DNA from: Bacteroidales bacterium
Lineage (GTDB): Bacteria; Bacteroidota; Bacteroidia; Bacteroidales; UBA932
Assembly (NCBI GenBank): GCA_017471085.1
Contig: JAFUWW010000045.1
Coordinates: 1-49,701 of the forward strand
Length of the DNA stretch: 49,701 bases
Reading direction: 5' to 3'
In this document: positions 16,412 to 25,544 of the stretch, piece by piece
Layout: every line of letters starts with the position of its first letter
How positions within the stretch are numbered: the stretch's first letter is position 1
Notes under the pieces: generated by a model
What the model was told of the DNA's origin: nothing
Databases searched by the model: none
What the model saw: the letters and a program-made list of their open reading frames with translations, nothing else
Position numbers and translations under genes: made by a program

Positions 16412-18075
16412 TTGAAGCTGGAACCTCCCAGGAATTCCCGTAGCAGCGATGTTGCGGGAATTTCTTTGTCCGGCACGGGCGTGAAGTAGTGGATGAACTT
16501 GAGCAGGCGGTGTGACTCGGAATACTCGGGACAGTTCTGGGGAACACTCCTGAGGATGGGTTCTGCGTGGTTCTTGAGAACCGCGAATTCAATCAGATAG
16601 GCCGAGTTGAACATGGCGTCGGCCGTTTCCTGATAAGGGTAAATCCATTTTTCCTCGGCATCCAGCACGTTCTGCCAGTTGGAAATGGATTCCCGGGCGG
16701 TAAAGGCGCCCTTGTTGTAGTCGCGGACAATGCGCCTGAGGAGGCGGTTGTCACTGGTGGGGATCCAGTTGTGGTCGTCCAGGAGGGTGCCGGTGAGGGT
16801 ATTGATGAAGATCTTGAATTTGGCGCTTTCCGGAATCTTTTCCGTAAGTCCGGGATTCAGGGCATGGATTCCTTCGATCAGGAGGATGCGGCCTTCTCCC
16901 AGCCGGAGTTTCTTGCCGTTGTATTCCCTGAGGCCGGTGACGAAATTGAATTCGGGGACGGACACTTCCTCGCCGTCGACCAACTTCATGATGTCGCTTT
17001 CCATCAGGGCGTGGTCTACCGTGTCGAAATTGTCGAAATCATAGCTTCCGTCGGGGAATTTGGGGGTATCCACCCGGTTCACGAAGTAGTCGTCCGTACT
17101 CATGGACATCGGCTTGAGGCCGCAGGCTTTGAGCTGGATGGAAAGCCGCTTGCAGAAAGTGGTTTTTCCGGAAGAGGAGGGCCCGGTGATGAGGACTACT
17201 TTCAGGGGCTTGTCGCTGCGGTAGCGGCGGTCGATCTCTTCTGCGATCTGGACAATCTTCTTTTCCTGCAGGGCCTCGGCAATCTGGATGAGCTCGCTGG
17301 CACGTCCGTTCAGAAAGGCCTCGTTCACATCTCCGACGGTGGAAAGTCCCATGATGATGTTCCAGCGGAGATTCTCCTTGAACATCTCGAAGGTCTTGGG
17401 CTGGTCGATGAATTCCTGCATGCGGGAAGGGTCTTCGCGGCTGGGAAGCTGCAGCAGGAGACCGTCATGATAGGGGCGGAGCCCCCATACGGTGAGATAG
17501 CCTGTCGAAGGGACCAGCTTGCCATAATAGTAGTCCGAAGTATCGCCCAGCGTATAGTAGTCCGTATAGGCTTCTCCGCTGGTCTCCAGCAGGCGGACCT
17601 TGTCGTAGAATCCGGCTTTGCGGAATTCCTTGATGGCCCGGTCGGTCTGTACGTCGTACCGGTGGAAAGGCATGTCCTTTTCTACCAGTTCCCGCATCCG
17701 CTCCGCCAGCACCGTGACGTCATCCGGCGTCACATCGCTTCCGTCGGCCTTGTGGAGATGGCAGAAATAGCCGTGCGAGATGGGATGCTCCATGTAAAGC
17801 TTGCTGCCCGGGAACACGTCCGTTGCGGCCTTGAACAGCAGGAAACAGATGGAACGGCAGTAGACCCGCATGCCGCTGGACTCCCTGACATCGATGAACT
17901 CGATATCCTTGTTCTGATAGACCTTGAATTTGAGGCCTTGGGATACATTGTTCACCTTGGCCGAGATGATGGGGTAGGGGCGCTCAAATTCAAATTCGGA
18001 GAGCATTTGCAGAAGGGAAGTGCCTTCCGGGAAACGCTTCGATTCCTTTGTGTTCTTGCAATAGACCTGGACCAT
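16405..18075 (-). CDS. Nucleoside kinase (uridine kinase family with N-terminal TGS-like domain)
   Basis: A 556-residue protein. Residues 1-65 look like a TGS/ubiquitin-like domain, the middle part resembles the threonyl-tRNA synthetase second additional domain (HPISHGYFC), and from about 290 a uridine kinase fold follows with the P-loop GPSSSGKTT near 299-307. Phosphorylation of uridine/cytidine (or a related nucleoside) is the assumed reaction; this long architecture is common in Bacteroidetes and some Firmicutes. It is the last gene of the minus-strand lipid operon, 12 nt after the ACP gene, and its role there is unclear. Its end overlaps the convergent acyltransferase gene. Confidence 0.85.
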   Translation of the reverse strand: MVQVYCKNTKESKRFPEGTSLLQMLSEFEFERPYPIISAKVNNVSQGLKFKVYQNKDIEFIDVRESSGMRVYCRSICFLLFKAATDVFPGSKLYMEHPISHGYFCHLHKADGSDVTPDDVTVLAERMRELVEKDMPFHRYDVQTDRAIKEFRKAGFYDKVRLLETSGEAYTDYYTLGDTSDYYYGKLVPSTGYLTVWGLRPYHDGLLLQLPSREDPSRMQEFIDQPKTFEMFKENLRWNIIMGLSTVGDVNEAFLNGRASELIQIAEALQEKKIVQIAEEIDRRYRSDKPLKVVLITGPSSSGKTTFCKRLSIQLKACGLKPMSMSTDDYFVNRVDTPKFPDGSYDFDNFDTVDHALMESDIMKLVDGEEVSVPEFNFVTGLREYNGKKLRLGEGRILLIEGIHALNPGLTEKIPESAKFKIFINTLTGTLLDDHNWIPTSDNRLLRRIVRDYNKGAFTARESISNWQNVLDAEEKWIYPYQETADAMFNSAYLIEFAVLKNHAEPILRSVPQNCPEYSESHRLLKFIHYFTPVPDKEIPATSLLREFLGGSSFNY

Positions 18076-18087
18076 ATTCCTGAACTG

Positions 18088-18318
18088 TTATTTGTTTTCC
18101 TGTTTTTCCAGATAAGTGACCACGTCGGCCACGGTTTCGAATTGGGCCAGAGCCTGGTCGGGGATTACGATTCCATACTGGTCTTCGATCCGCATGAGCA
18201 GCTGGAGGATGTCGAGCGAATCGGCTCCGAGGTCTTTCATGATCCGGGATTGGAGCGTAATCTTTTCCGGCGCAACGCGCAGTTGCCTGGCAAGGATGGT
18301 CTGTACTTTCTCAAACAT
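18088..18318 (-). CDS. acpP: Acyl carrier protein in the plsX operon
   Basis: A 76-residue ACP with the attachment serine in GADSLDIL near position 34. It lies directly after plsX (5-nt gap), the natural partner, because PlsX converts acyl-ACP and acyl-phosphate into each other. Whether this is the only housekeeping ACP of the genome cannot be told from the window; the polyene ACPs differ in sequence. Confidence 0.93.
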   Translation of the reverse strand: MFEKVQTILARQLRVAPEKITLQSRIMKDLGADSLDILQLLMRIEDQYGIVIPDQALAQFETVADVVTYLEKQENK

Positions 18319-18323
18319 AGTTA

Positions 18324-19343
18324 TCAGTCTTCGTAGTGTTCGTATTTGGCGATTTCGGTTTCAATCTTTTCCGACAGGGCGGAAACTTCCATCCTGTAGG
18401 CCTGTTCGATGCATTTTTCCACGGCGACGGCCTTGGAGGAGCCATGTCCTTTGACCACCACCTTGGAGGTGCCCAGAAGCACGCTGCCGCCGTAGTTCTG
18501 GTAATTCATGAACGCTTTCTCTTCGGCGAACATCCGCTTCATCAGCAGGGCTCCGATCTTATAGAGCGTGCGGGAGAAAATGTCTTTTTTCAGCTTCTTC
18601 AACAGTTCCAGGGCAGTGCCTTCCGTGGTCTTGACCAGCACGTTGCCGGAGAAGCCGTCGGCGACCACCACGTCGTAGCGGCCGGACAGGAGATTCCGGC
18701 TTTCCATGTTTCCGACGAAACGGACAGATGCTGTCTCCTGGAGGAGCCTGTAGGTCTCCTGGCGGATTTCATCGCCTTTTTCGGCCTCTTTCCCGACATT
18801 CAGGAGCGCGACGCGCGGCTCTTCGATTCCATAGACATTCTTCATGTAGAGGCTGGCCATGATGGCAAACTGGCGCAGATGGGCCGATGTCACCGTAAGG
18901 TTGGCACCGCTGTCGCAGATGCCTACCAGACCACCCTCCATGGTGGGGAGGATGGGGCAGAAGGCAGGGCGGATGACCCCAGGGATGCGGCCCAGGCGGA
19001 CCAGAGCCCCTGTCACCAGCGCGCCGGTGGACCCGGTGGACACCATGCCCGCGATATCGTCCCTGTCGCGAAGGAGGATGATGCTTTTCATCATGGACGA
19101 GTTCCTCTTCAGGCGGACTGCGTCGGTGGGTTTCTCGTCGCAGCCGATCACTTCCGGGGCATGGATGATTTCCAGGCGGGAGGGGTCGTATTCCCGTCCT
19201 TTCAGCAGATTTACCAGCACGGCCTCGTCGCCGGCGAGCATCAGGTACAGGTCGGGCGTCTTGCGGAGGGCGCTGAGGGCGGCCTCCACCGGGGCTTCGG
19301 GACAGTGGTCTCCTCCGAAGCAGTCTACGATGATCTTGATCAT
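18324..19343 (-). CDS. plsX: Phosphate acyltransferase PlsX
   Basis: A 339-residue protein with the PlsX opening IIVDCFGGDHCPEAP and the glycine-rich STGSTGALVTGALV segment near 104-117. PlsX forms acyl-phosphate from acyl-ACP and phosphate, feeding PlsY in phospholipid synthesis, and can also accept acyl-phosphate from fatty acid kinase. It overlaps the GNAT gene upstream by ATGA and stands 5 nt before the ACP gene. The usual neighbours rpmF and fabH are absent; fakA and fakB are here instead. Confidence 0.96.
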   Translation of the reverse strand: MIKIIVDCFGGDHCPEAPVEAALSALRKTPDLYLMLAGDEAVLVNLLKGREYDPSRLEIIHAPEVIGCDEKPTDAVRLKRNSSMMKSIILLRDRDDIAGMVSTGSTGALVTGALVRLGRIPGVIRPAFCPILPTMEGGLVGICDSGANLTVTSAHLRQFAIMASLYMKNVYGIEEPRVALLNVGKEAEKGDEIRQETYRLLQETASVRFVGNMESRNLLSGRYDVVVADGFSGNVLVKTTEGTALELLKKLKKDIFSRTLYKIGALLMKRMFAEEKAFMNYQNYGGSVLLGTSKVVVKGHGSSKAVAVEKCIEQAYRMEVSALSEKIETEIAKYEHYED

Positions 19344-20470
19344 GCGAGTTTCTTTACGTAGGCTCTGTATCGTTTATGGACCACCCTCCGGAACCGTTTC
19401 CACTGGTTCTGAATGGCGTAGTTCTCTTCCAGGTTCAGGTTGGTATCGGCCCATTTCAGGTGGGGATTCTCCTTCAGCATGCGCATGATGGCGACGGAGA
19501 GTGCGGCGGAAATGCCGCGGTTCAGGTATTCCGGATCTACGCCGATGACGCAGAGGTCGATGACCTCGGGCTTCCTCAGGCACTGCAGCAGCCGCCAGAT
19601 GACTCCGGGGGTGAGATGCCCCCGCGTACCGGCGAGCGCCTTGGTCAGGGATGGAATGCCGATGCCGAAGCATACCGGCCGTCCGCTCTCGTTCAGGATG
19701 ACGGCCGAGTACTTGGGGCTGATCACCAGGCCGAAGTTCTCCACCATCAGTCTCCGCATGCCGTCCGTGAAGGGAACGGTGCCGTAAAGGCCTTCATAGG
19801 ATTTGTCGATAAGGTCGAAAATGCCGTCTGCATATTTGTCCAGCAGGTCTTTCCCGTTTTTCGACTCTCCGAAGCGGAGGTGGTAGCGCTTGAAGATGAA
19901 TTCCGTAAGCTGCTGCATCTCTTCCAGCGTTTCGTCGCTTTCGGCCCCGAACAGTTTGGAGCCTGTCCAGTCCACCTCTTTCTCGAATCCCAGGTCTTCG
20001 ACATGGCGCTGGTAGTAGGCGGCATTATACTGGGCCTCAAAGGTGGCGGGCTCGTCGAACCCCTCTACCAGCAGGCCTTCTTTCTCAAGGTCCGAATAAC
20101 TCAGCGGGCCCACCAGCGTATCCATGCCTTTGCTCCGGGCCCATTGCTCCGCCTTGGAAAAGAGCGCACGGGAAACTTCCAGGTCGTCGACCACGTCGTA
20201 CCGGGTGAAACGGCAGCGGCGCTCTCCGTTGCGCTTGTTGGCGTCTTTCTGGATGATGCACTGGATGCGGCCGACCATCTTTCCGTCTTTATAGGCATTG
20301 AAGAAAGCACTTTCGCAGCTGCCGTTGTACACGTAGTCTTCGCGGAAAATCTTCTTCTCGTCCATGTACAGGGGCGGAACGAAGTTTTTGTTTCCGCTGT
20401 ACAGGTCCAGCGGAAAGTTCAGGAACTCTTTCTGTTCCTTCTTGCTGACGGCGTTTCTGACTTCAATCAT
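19340..20470 (-). CDS. GNAT-fold acyltransferase-like protein (paralogue 1)
   Basis: A 376-residue protein related to the GNAT family. Shared blocks with the gene at 34753 are NFP-x-x-LY near the N-terminus, YKDG-x-x-x-GR near 69-77, the GMD-x-x-VGPL segment near 125, LVEGFD near 140, and a C-terminal acetyl-CoA-binding-type motif ending in GVDPEYLNRGIS. ATG 20470 is preferred, 4 nt after the fakB stop; ATG 20503 would overlap fakB. Because plsX, ACP and fatty acid kinase surround it, an acyl-ACP or acyl-CoA donor rather than acetyl-CoA is possible, but the sequence does not prove this. Confidence 0.75.
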   Translation of the reverse strand: MIEVRNAVSKKEQKEFLNFPLDLYSGNKNFVPPLYMDEKKIFREDYVYNGSCESAFFNAYKDGKMVGRIQCIIQKDANKRNGERRCRFTRYDVVDDLEVSRALFSKAEQWARSKGMDTLVGPLSYSDLEKEGLLVEGFDEPATFEAQYNAAYYQRHVEDLGFEKEVDWTGSKLFGAESDETLEEMQQLTEFIFKRYHLRFGESKNGKDLLDKYADGIFDLIDKSYEGLYGTVPFTDGMRRLMVENFGLVISPKYSAVILNESGRPVCFGIGIPSLTKALAGTRGHLTPGVIWRLLQCLRKPEVIDLCVIGVDPEYLNRGISAALSVAIMRMLKENPHLKWADTNLNLEENYAIQNQWKRFRRVVHKRYRAYVKKLA

Positions 20471-20474
20471 GGGA

Positions 20475-21341
20475 TCACCGGTGTTTGGCGTGGAAGCAGA
20501 CACCTACTCCGTTGGGGCCGCAATGGCTGCCTGCCGTAGGGTTCACATCGACGTATTCGATCCGCTGGGGACCGAATTTGTTGGTGATCATCTTGCCCAC
20601 TTCGTGCGCGATCTGGGGTGAGTCGGAATGGCCGATGCAGATGCGGTGGGCGGAGATGTCGTCTCCCAGTTCCTCCACCGTCTTCACCAAGCGCAGCATG
20701 GCGTTCAGCCGGCCTTTTTCGCTGCCGACCGAGACCATCTTGCCCTCCTGGCTCATGTGGATGATGGGCCGGATGCCGATGAGGGTGCCCATGGCCGCCG
20801 TGAGCCCGCTGACGCGGCCGCTCCGGCGGAAGAACTTGAGGTCGTCGGCAAAGAAATACATGGCGAAGTGGTCTACCTCTTCCGCTGCCCAGGCAAGAAT
20901 TTCGTCCAAGGTCTTGCCCTCTTTCACCAGGTCTCCCACCTCCCGGACGATGTTGTAGCTGATGGTGGTGATGCCTTTCGTGTCGATTTCCTCGAAACGG
21001 GTTCCGGGGTACTTCGCTTTCAGTTCAGCCACGGCCTGGTCCATCACGTCGAAGGTGTTGGTCATGGCACGGGAGAAGTGGACATACAGGATGTCGTTCC
21101 CTTCCTTGAAGTCTTCTTCGAAATACCGGATGTACCTTTCCTTGGAGATGGCGCTGGTGGAGGGCAGAACCCCGCCCCGCAGCACGTCATAGAAAGCGTG
21201 GGCGTCGAAGGTCCGGAAGTCTTCGTAGGGGTAGACTGTCTTTGCCTCGATGCTGTAGGGCATAGAAATCAACTTGTAACCGTACTCGGCCGCAATCGCG
21301 GGGGTAATGTCGGTATCGGTGTCAGTATAAATCTTTAGCAT
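20475..21341 (-). CDS. fakB: DegV family fatty acid-binding protein (FakB-like)
   Basis: A 288-residue DegV-fold protein. It opens with IYTDTDTDITPAIA, the DegV start, has STSAIS near 79-84 (the hydroxyl pair that binds the fatty acid carboxylate in DegV/FakB), and FFRRSGRVSG near 170-179. FakB presents a bound fatty acid to FakA for phosphorylation. The kinase gene fakA lies 12 nt upstream in the same operon, which makes the FakB role much more likely than for an isolated DegV. Confidence 0.88.
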   Translation of the reverse strand: MLKIYTDTDTDITPAIAAEYGYKLISMPYSIEAKTVYPYEDFRTFDAHAFYDVLRGGVLPSTSAISKERYIRYFEEDFKEGNDILYVHFSRAMTNTFDVMDQAVAELKAKYPGTRFEEIDTKGITTISYNIVREVGDLVKEGKTLDEILAWAAEEVDHFAMYFFADDLKFFRRSGRVSGLTAAMGTLIGIRPIIHMSQEGKMVSVGSEKGRLNAMLRLVKTVEELGDDISAHRICIGHSDSPQIAHEVGKMITNKFGPQRIEYVDVNPTAGSHCGPNGVGVCFHAKHR

Positions 21342-21353
21342 GGCAAAAAAGAA

Positions 21354-22946
21354 TTAGCAAAGTACAAGTATGTAATCGTAGACGGGCTGTCCGCCGTCCA
21401 GAAGGATCACCTCGCTGAGCGGACACTCCTGTTCGAGACGTTTTTGGGCAGTTTCGGCCTCTTCCCTGGATACACCGGCCCCGGAAAGAAGCAGGACGAT
21501 GTCGCTGGAAGAGGCGTTCAGTTTGGAGGAGAGGGACAGCAGCGCCGTGAGACGGTCTCCGCTGCCACAGAGGATATCTTTCCCGGAGAGGCCCAGCCAG
21601 TCGCCTTCTTTCCCGGCTTCCGAATCCCGGATGGCCCTGGATATCAGGCCGGTAGTAACGGAAGCCGCGGCAGCGGTGAGCATTTCCACGGTCTGGTCTG
21701 CCGGAAGGTCCGGCTGCAAGTTGGCCAGGGCGTAGTACCCTTCTCCCAGCGTTTTTGTGGGAATGACTTTTACCTGGGATCCGGTATAGAGTTCCGCCGC
21801 CTGGCGGGCGGTCAGGAGGATGTTGCTGTTGTTGGGGAATACCAGGACCACATCGGCCGATGCCGTATCGAAGGCTTCTAGGAACTTCTCCACAGGAGGA
21901 TTCATGGTCTGGCCGCCTTCAATCACCACGTCGGCGCCCATCTCCCGGAATGTGTCGGTAAGCCCTTTTCCCGAGGCGACAGTCACGACGCCCAGCGCCT
22001 TGTGCTGCCTCCTGAACCTTTCATCCATGTGGTTCTCGTGATGCTGGAGGGTCATATTCTCCACCTTAATGGTGAGGAATTCGCCCCATTCCCGGCATTT
22101 GGTAAGGATGGATCCGGGATCCTTGGTATGGATGTGCACCTTTACGATACTTCCGTCGCGGAAGAACACCAGGGAATCGCCCTGGTCGGCGAGCCAGTCG
22201 GAAATGACGGTTTCATCGAAGGAGGCAACGTCTTCTTTGGCATTCTGCAGGCGGAGAAGGAACTCCGTGCAATAGCCGAACTCCAGCACGCTGTCTTCCG
22301 TAAATGCATTGAAATCAACCGTTTTTGCCTGTGGTGCGGAATCATCTTCCATCAGGAGACTCTCTCCGTGCAGGGCCGACCGCATTCCTTCCCAGATGCA
22401 CAGAAGGCCTGCTCCGCCGCTGTCCACCACGCCCGCTTTCCGAAGAACATCCAGCAACTGCGGCGTATGCTGCAGCGAAAGGTCCATGCCGGCGATCATC
22501 AGGTCGAAGTATTCTTCCAGGGACGAGGAACGGTCCGCCGCGGCGACGCCTTCCCTGAGGACGGTGAGGATGGTGCCTTCGACCGGCTGGGAAACAGCAT
22601 GGTAGGCCGATTCCACGCTGGCGCGCATAGCCGCCGAGAAAGCATCCGTATCGGCCTCTTTCAAGCCTTCAAAGCCTTTGGCCATGCCGGCGAAGATCCG
22701 GGAAAGGATGACGCCGGAATTGCCCCTGGCCCCGAGAAGCATGCCCCGCGAGACGGAACCGGCCATCTCGGCCAGCTTGTTTCCTGCGGCATGGGTGCCG
22801 GCTTCCATGGTCATGAACATATTGTCGCCCGTATCGCCGTCGGGGATGGGGAAGACGTTCAGGTCATTGATGGCCTGCCGGTTCTGGGCGAGGCGTGCGG
22901 CTCCGCTACGGACGAGGTTCAGGTATAGGTCTGCAGTCAGGTTCAT
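21354..22946 (-). CDS. fakA: Fatty acid kinase catalytic subunit FakA (DAK2/DhaL domain)
   Basis: A 530-residue protein. The N-terminal DAK2/DhaL kinase domain carries the metal-binding aspartates in PDGDTGDNM at 35-43 and GARGNSGVILS near 73-83. A central domain and a C-terminal DegV-like domain follow, as in FakA of Staphylococcus. It would phosphorylate FakB-bound fatty acids to acyl-phosphate. The next genes downstream are fakB, a GNAT gene, plsX and ACP, and the gene immediately upstream (6-nt gap) is an MMPL exporter. Confidence 0.9.
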   Translation of the reverse strand: MNLTADLYLNLVRSGAARLAQNRQAINDLNVFPIPDGDTGDNMFMTMEAGTHAAGNKLAEMAGSVSRGMLLGARGNSGVILSRIFAGMAKGFEGLKEADTDAFSAAMRASVESAYHAVSQPVEGTILTVLREGVAAADRSSSLEEYFDLMIAGMDLSLQHTPQLLDVLRKAGVVDSGGAGLLCIWEGMRSALHGESLLMEDDSAPQAKTVDFNAFTEDSVLEFGYCTEFLLRLQNAKEDVASFDETVISDWLADQGDSLVFFRDGSIVKVHIHTKDPGSILTKCREWGEFLTIKVENMTLQHHENHMDERFRRQHKALGVVTVASGKGLTDTFREMGADVVIEGGQTMNPPVEKFLEAFDTASADVVLVFPNNSNILLTARQAAELYTGSQVKVIPTKTLGEGYYALANLQPDLPADQTVEMLTAAAASVTTGLISRAIRDSEAGKEGDWLGLSGKDILCGSGDRLTALLSLSSKLNASSSDIVLLLSGAGVSREEAETAQKRLEQECPLSEVILLDGGQPVYDYILVLC

Positions 22947-22952
22947 GGTCCT

Positions 22953-25448
22953 TTAGTCTTTGATGCGGAAACTTCTGCGGAAGAAAGGAATCTTGCAGAG
23001 CTTTCTGAAAACGAAAGGTTCCAGCGAGTAGGTGATGAGGATGGTGGAAGCCATGCCGATGAGGGTGATCAGGCCGATGGAATGGATGGCCGGATGCGTG
23101 GCGAAAATCAGGGACGACACTACGATGACCAGCACCAGCGCCGAGAAGAAAATGGCCACTTTATGGTATTCCAGCGTCTTTTTTTCGCCATCCCGCGCTT
23201 CTTTCAGCAGCCCCTCCATCACAAAGATGCTGTAATCCACGCCGATGCCGTAGATGAAGGTGGAGATGACAATGTTGATCAGGTTGAATTCCAGGCCGGA
23301 GATGGCCATGAAACCCTGCATCACGTACCAGCTGATGAACATGGGGAAAAATGCGATGAGGGAGATCCAGAGGTTCCTGAACGAGATGAGCAGGACGATG
23401 AGCACGAACAGGCTGGATATCCAAAGGGTGGTGGAGAAGTCGTCGTGGACGATTTCCACCATGTCGCGGCAATAATAGAACGGTTCGAGGACAATTACGT
23501 TGGGATTGGCCGTCACGGCGTCCCAGACGGCGTCCTGGTCTTCCAGCTCATAGGAGACATCCGTAAAAACCATGAAACGGCCGCTTTCCTGCTGCTCTAT
23601 GTAGTTGGACAGCAGACCAGCGGGGACGATGCCGGATGCGTACAGGTCGCCGGGCTCGTAATCGGCTTCGACCAGGCTGAAGAATGGCTCGAAAAGATAG
23701 GGCTGCAGGTTGTGCTCGATGGCCGAGCGGTTCAGGACCGGGCGCAGCTTTTCTATCCTTTCCGGTGTCCAGAACGCTTTCCATGCCTGGATGCGTTCCA
23801 CCTGGTTTTTCTCCGGACGGAAAAGCATGTGGGTGACGGGGACGAACCCCTTTACCAGACCGCTTTCCTTGAGGGATTCCAGTGACTGGTACAAGTTGTC
23901 GTTGTAAGTGAGCGCCTCGTCCAGGTTGTCTTCCGACCAGGCGGCGAAATACATGTGGGCGAATCCGTCGGCGTTTTTCTCGTTATAGAGATTCTGGCTT
24001 TCCGTCAGTTCGGGGTTGTCGTAGTCCAAGTTCCGCAGGTCGTTGTCGAATTTGACCCTGGGGCTGAAAACAATACCGACGACGATAACGGCCACAAGGC
24101 CGAGGATGAACCAGGATTTGCGGTCCCAGGGAAGGTTGTTGATTCTCTCGACCAGGGGGAATCCGTGCTCCCGCTTGAATTTGATCTGCTCCTTCCGGAG
24201 GAAGTGGGGCAGGAATACCAGGGCGAAGAAGGTATTGCCAAGCAGGGCGAAGGTGGCAAAAAGACCGAAATCCCTCAGCAGGTCACTCTCCGTGAACAGC
24301 AGGCCCATGAAGGCGCCGACCGTCGTGATGCAGCCGAGAAAGACGGGCGTGGATTCGTCCTTGAGCATCTTTTCCGCATCGCCCACGTAATAGAAATGGA
24401 TGAGCACATGCAGGCAGTAACTGATGGCGACACCCAGGACGATGGCGCCGAGGCCGAGGGCCATCAGCGACATATAGCCCTTGATCCAGTAGATGCAGGC
24501 CAGGGAGAATACCGTACCGTAGACGATAGGAAGTACCTGCTGCCAGACGAAGGTGAGGCTGTGGAAACTCAGAAGGATGATCACCAGGATGACAAGAAGG
24601 GAAAGGCCTACAGTCCAGAACACGTCATTTTTGATGGTGGAAGCATTGGAGACGCTGCCTTGTGGATTGCCGTGGATGTAAAGCCGGATGTCCGGATGGG
24701 CCTGCTCGTATTCCTTCTGTGTTTTCCGGATCATCTTCACCATCCTGCCGGCCATTCCGGAATCCATCGGGTCGAAACTGGGGGAGATGAAGGCGAGTGC
24801 CACGGTTTTGTCCGGGCAGAAAAGGTGGCCGTCTTCCAGGGTGAACCCGCCGATGGAGCCGTCCTTGCCAAGGATGTTCTCCATGACAATTTCCCGGAGC
24901 CCCAGCGGATCCATGGCCGCAAGCTGCGTGTCGGTTCCGGTTTCATCGGCCATGACCAGCCGGTAGTTTTCTTCCATCTGCGCGTCGATGGCTTCCTTGC
25001 CGAGGCGTTTCTCGATCTCATCGTACCACCGCACGTCTACCAGCGTGGGCAGATGGGTGAGTCCGAAGTCCATGGCGTCCATGGCCATTTCCGTATCCAG
25101 GGAAGAGAGGATGCCGGCGATGTAGTGCGTGGAACTGTCTTTCTTCTCCAGAATGCCACAGAATTCTTCTACGGCATTCCCGAGCGCGGAAGCTTCCACA
25201 GGGTTCTCCGGATTGCGGGAGGTAACCTGGATGAATACTTTGTCTTTCAGTTCTATCTCACTGAAGGCCAGTTCGTTGTCTGTTGAGGAGCGGGGAAGCA
25301 GCTTGACGATGTCCTCTTCCAGGCGGATCTTGAATCCGAACCAGGCGAAAACCAGGGTGCTGGCGATCATCAGGACATACATCAGGGCCTTATGCCCCTT
25401 GAAGAAGTTATAGACAGGCAGGAATATTCTGTGCATGCTTTGTTTCAA
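22953..25448 (-). CDS. MMPL/RND-superfamily transporter
   Basis: An 831-residue membrane protein with the MMPL repeat: one helix near 19-38, a periplasmic domain, five helices around 275-430, one near 450, a second periplasmic domain, and a final helix block ending near 815. The family moves lipids and other hydrophobic molecules; the sequence opening (RLEEDIVKLLPR) also occurs in exporters of lipid clusters. It leads the operon that contains fakA, fakB, plsX and ACP, so lipid or fatty acid export or uptake is a reasonable guess. It is a paralogue of the exporter domain at 9949, but without an acyltransferase. Confidence 0.87.
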   Translation of the reverse strand: MKQSMHRIFLPVYNFFKGHKALMYVLMIASTLVFAWFGFKIRLEEDIVKLLPRSSTDNELAFSEIELKDKVFIQVTSRNPENPVEASALGNAVEEFCGILEKKDSSTHYIAGILSSLDTEMAMDAMDFGLTHLPTLVDVRWYDEIEKRLGKEAIDAQMEENYRLVMADETGTDTQLAAMDPLGLREIVMENILGKDGSIGGFTLEDGHLFCPDKTVALAFISPSFDPMDSGMAGRMVKMIRKTQKEYEQAHPDIRLYIHGNPQGSVSNASTIKNDVFWTVGLSLLVILVIILLSFHSLTFVWQQVLPIVYGTVFSLACIYWIKGYMSLMALGLGAIVLGVAISYCLHVLIHFYYVGDAEKMLKDESTPVFLGCITTVGAFMGLLFTESDLLRDFGLFATFALLGNTFFALVFLPHFLRKEQIKFKREHGFPLVERINNLPWDRKSWFILGLVAVIVVGIVFSPRVKFDNDLRNLDYDNPELTESQNLYNEKNADGFAHMYFAAWSEDNLDEALTYNDNLYQSLESLKESGLVKGFVPVTHMLFRPEKNQVERIQAWKAFWTPERIEKLRPVLNRSAIEHNLQPYLFEPFFSLVEADYEPGDLYASGIVPAGLLSNYIEQQESGRFMVFTDVSYELEDQDAVWDAVTANPNVIVLEPFYYCRDMVEIVHDDFSTTLWISSLFVLIVLLISFRNLWISLIAFFPMFISWYVMQGFMAISGLEFNLINIVISTFIYGIGVDYSIFVMEGLLKEARDGEKKTLEYHKVAIFFSALVLVIVVSSLIFATHPAIHSIGLITLIGMASTILITYSLEPFVFRKLCKIPFFRRSFRIKD

Positions 25449-25453
25449 GTATT

Positions 25454-25470
25454 TTATCTTACAAAGATAA
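25454..25470. promoter_or_regulatory. Promoter and palindrome in front of the MMPL/fak operon
   Basis: On the minus strand TATCTTTG (25462-25469) fits the -7 consensus. It lies inside a perfect inverted repeat TTATCTT-aca-AAGATAA (25454-25470), a possible operator. The -33 region is only T-rich. The leader would be short, about 10 nt. Confidence 0.45.
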
Positions 25471-25483
25471 GGATTAATGAGCA

Positions 25484-25520
25484 GAAAAAAAAGAAGGTCC
25501 TAACCCTAAGGGTTAGAACC
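25484..25520 (-). terminator. Rho-independent terminator after adk
   Basis: Read on minus: an 11-bp stem GGTTCTAACCC / GGGTTAGGACC with one mismatch, a 3-nt loop (25507-25509), followed by TTC and a run of eight T. It ends the hpt-adk transcript and separates it from the downstream MMPL/fak operon. Confidence 0.9.
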
Positions 25521-25544
25521 TCCATGATTTCCGGGTGAAAAATC

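Noticed and set aside
16567..18336. A 589-codon open frame on plus, opposite the nucleoside kinase and ACP
   Set aside because: Its translation shows no family features, while the minus-strand genes have clear motifs (P-loop, phosphopantetheine serine). GC-rich codons produce such open antisense frames.
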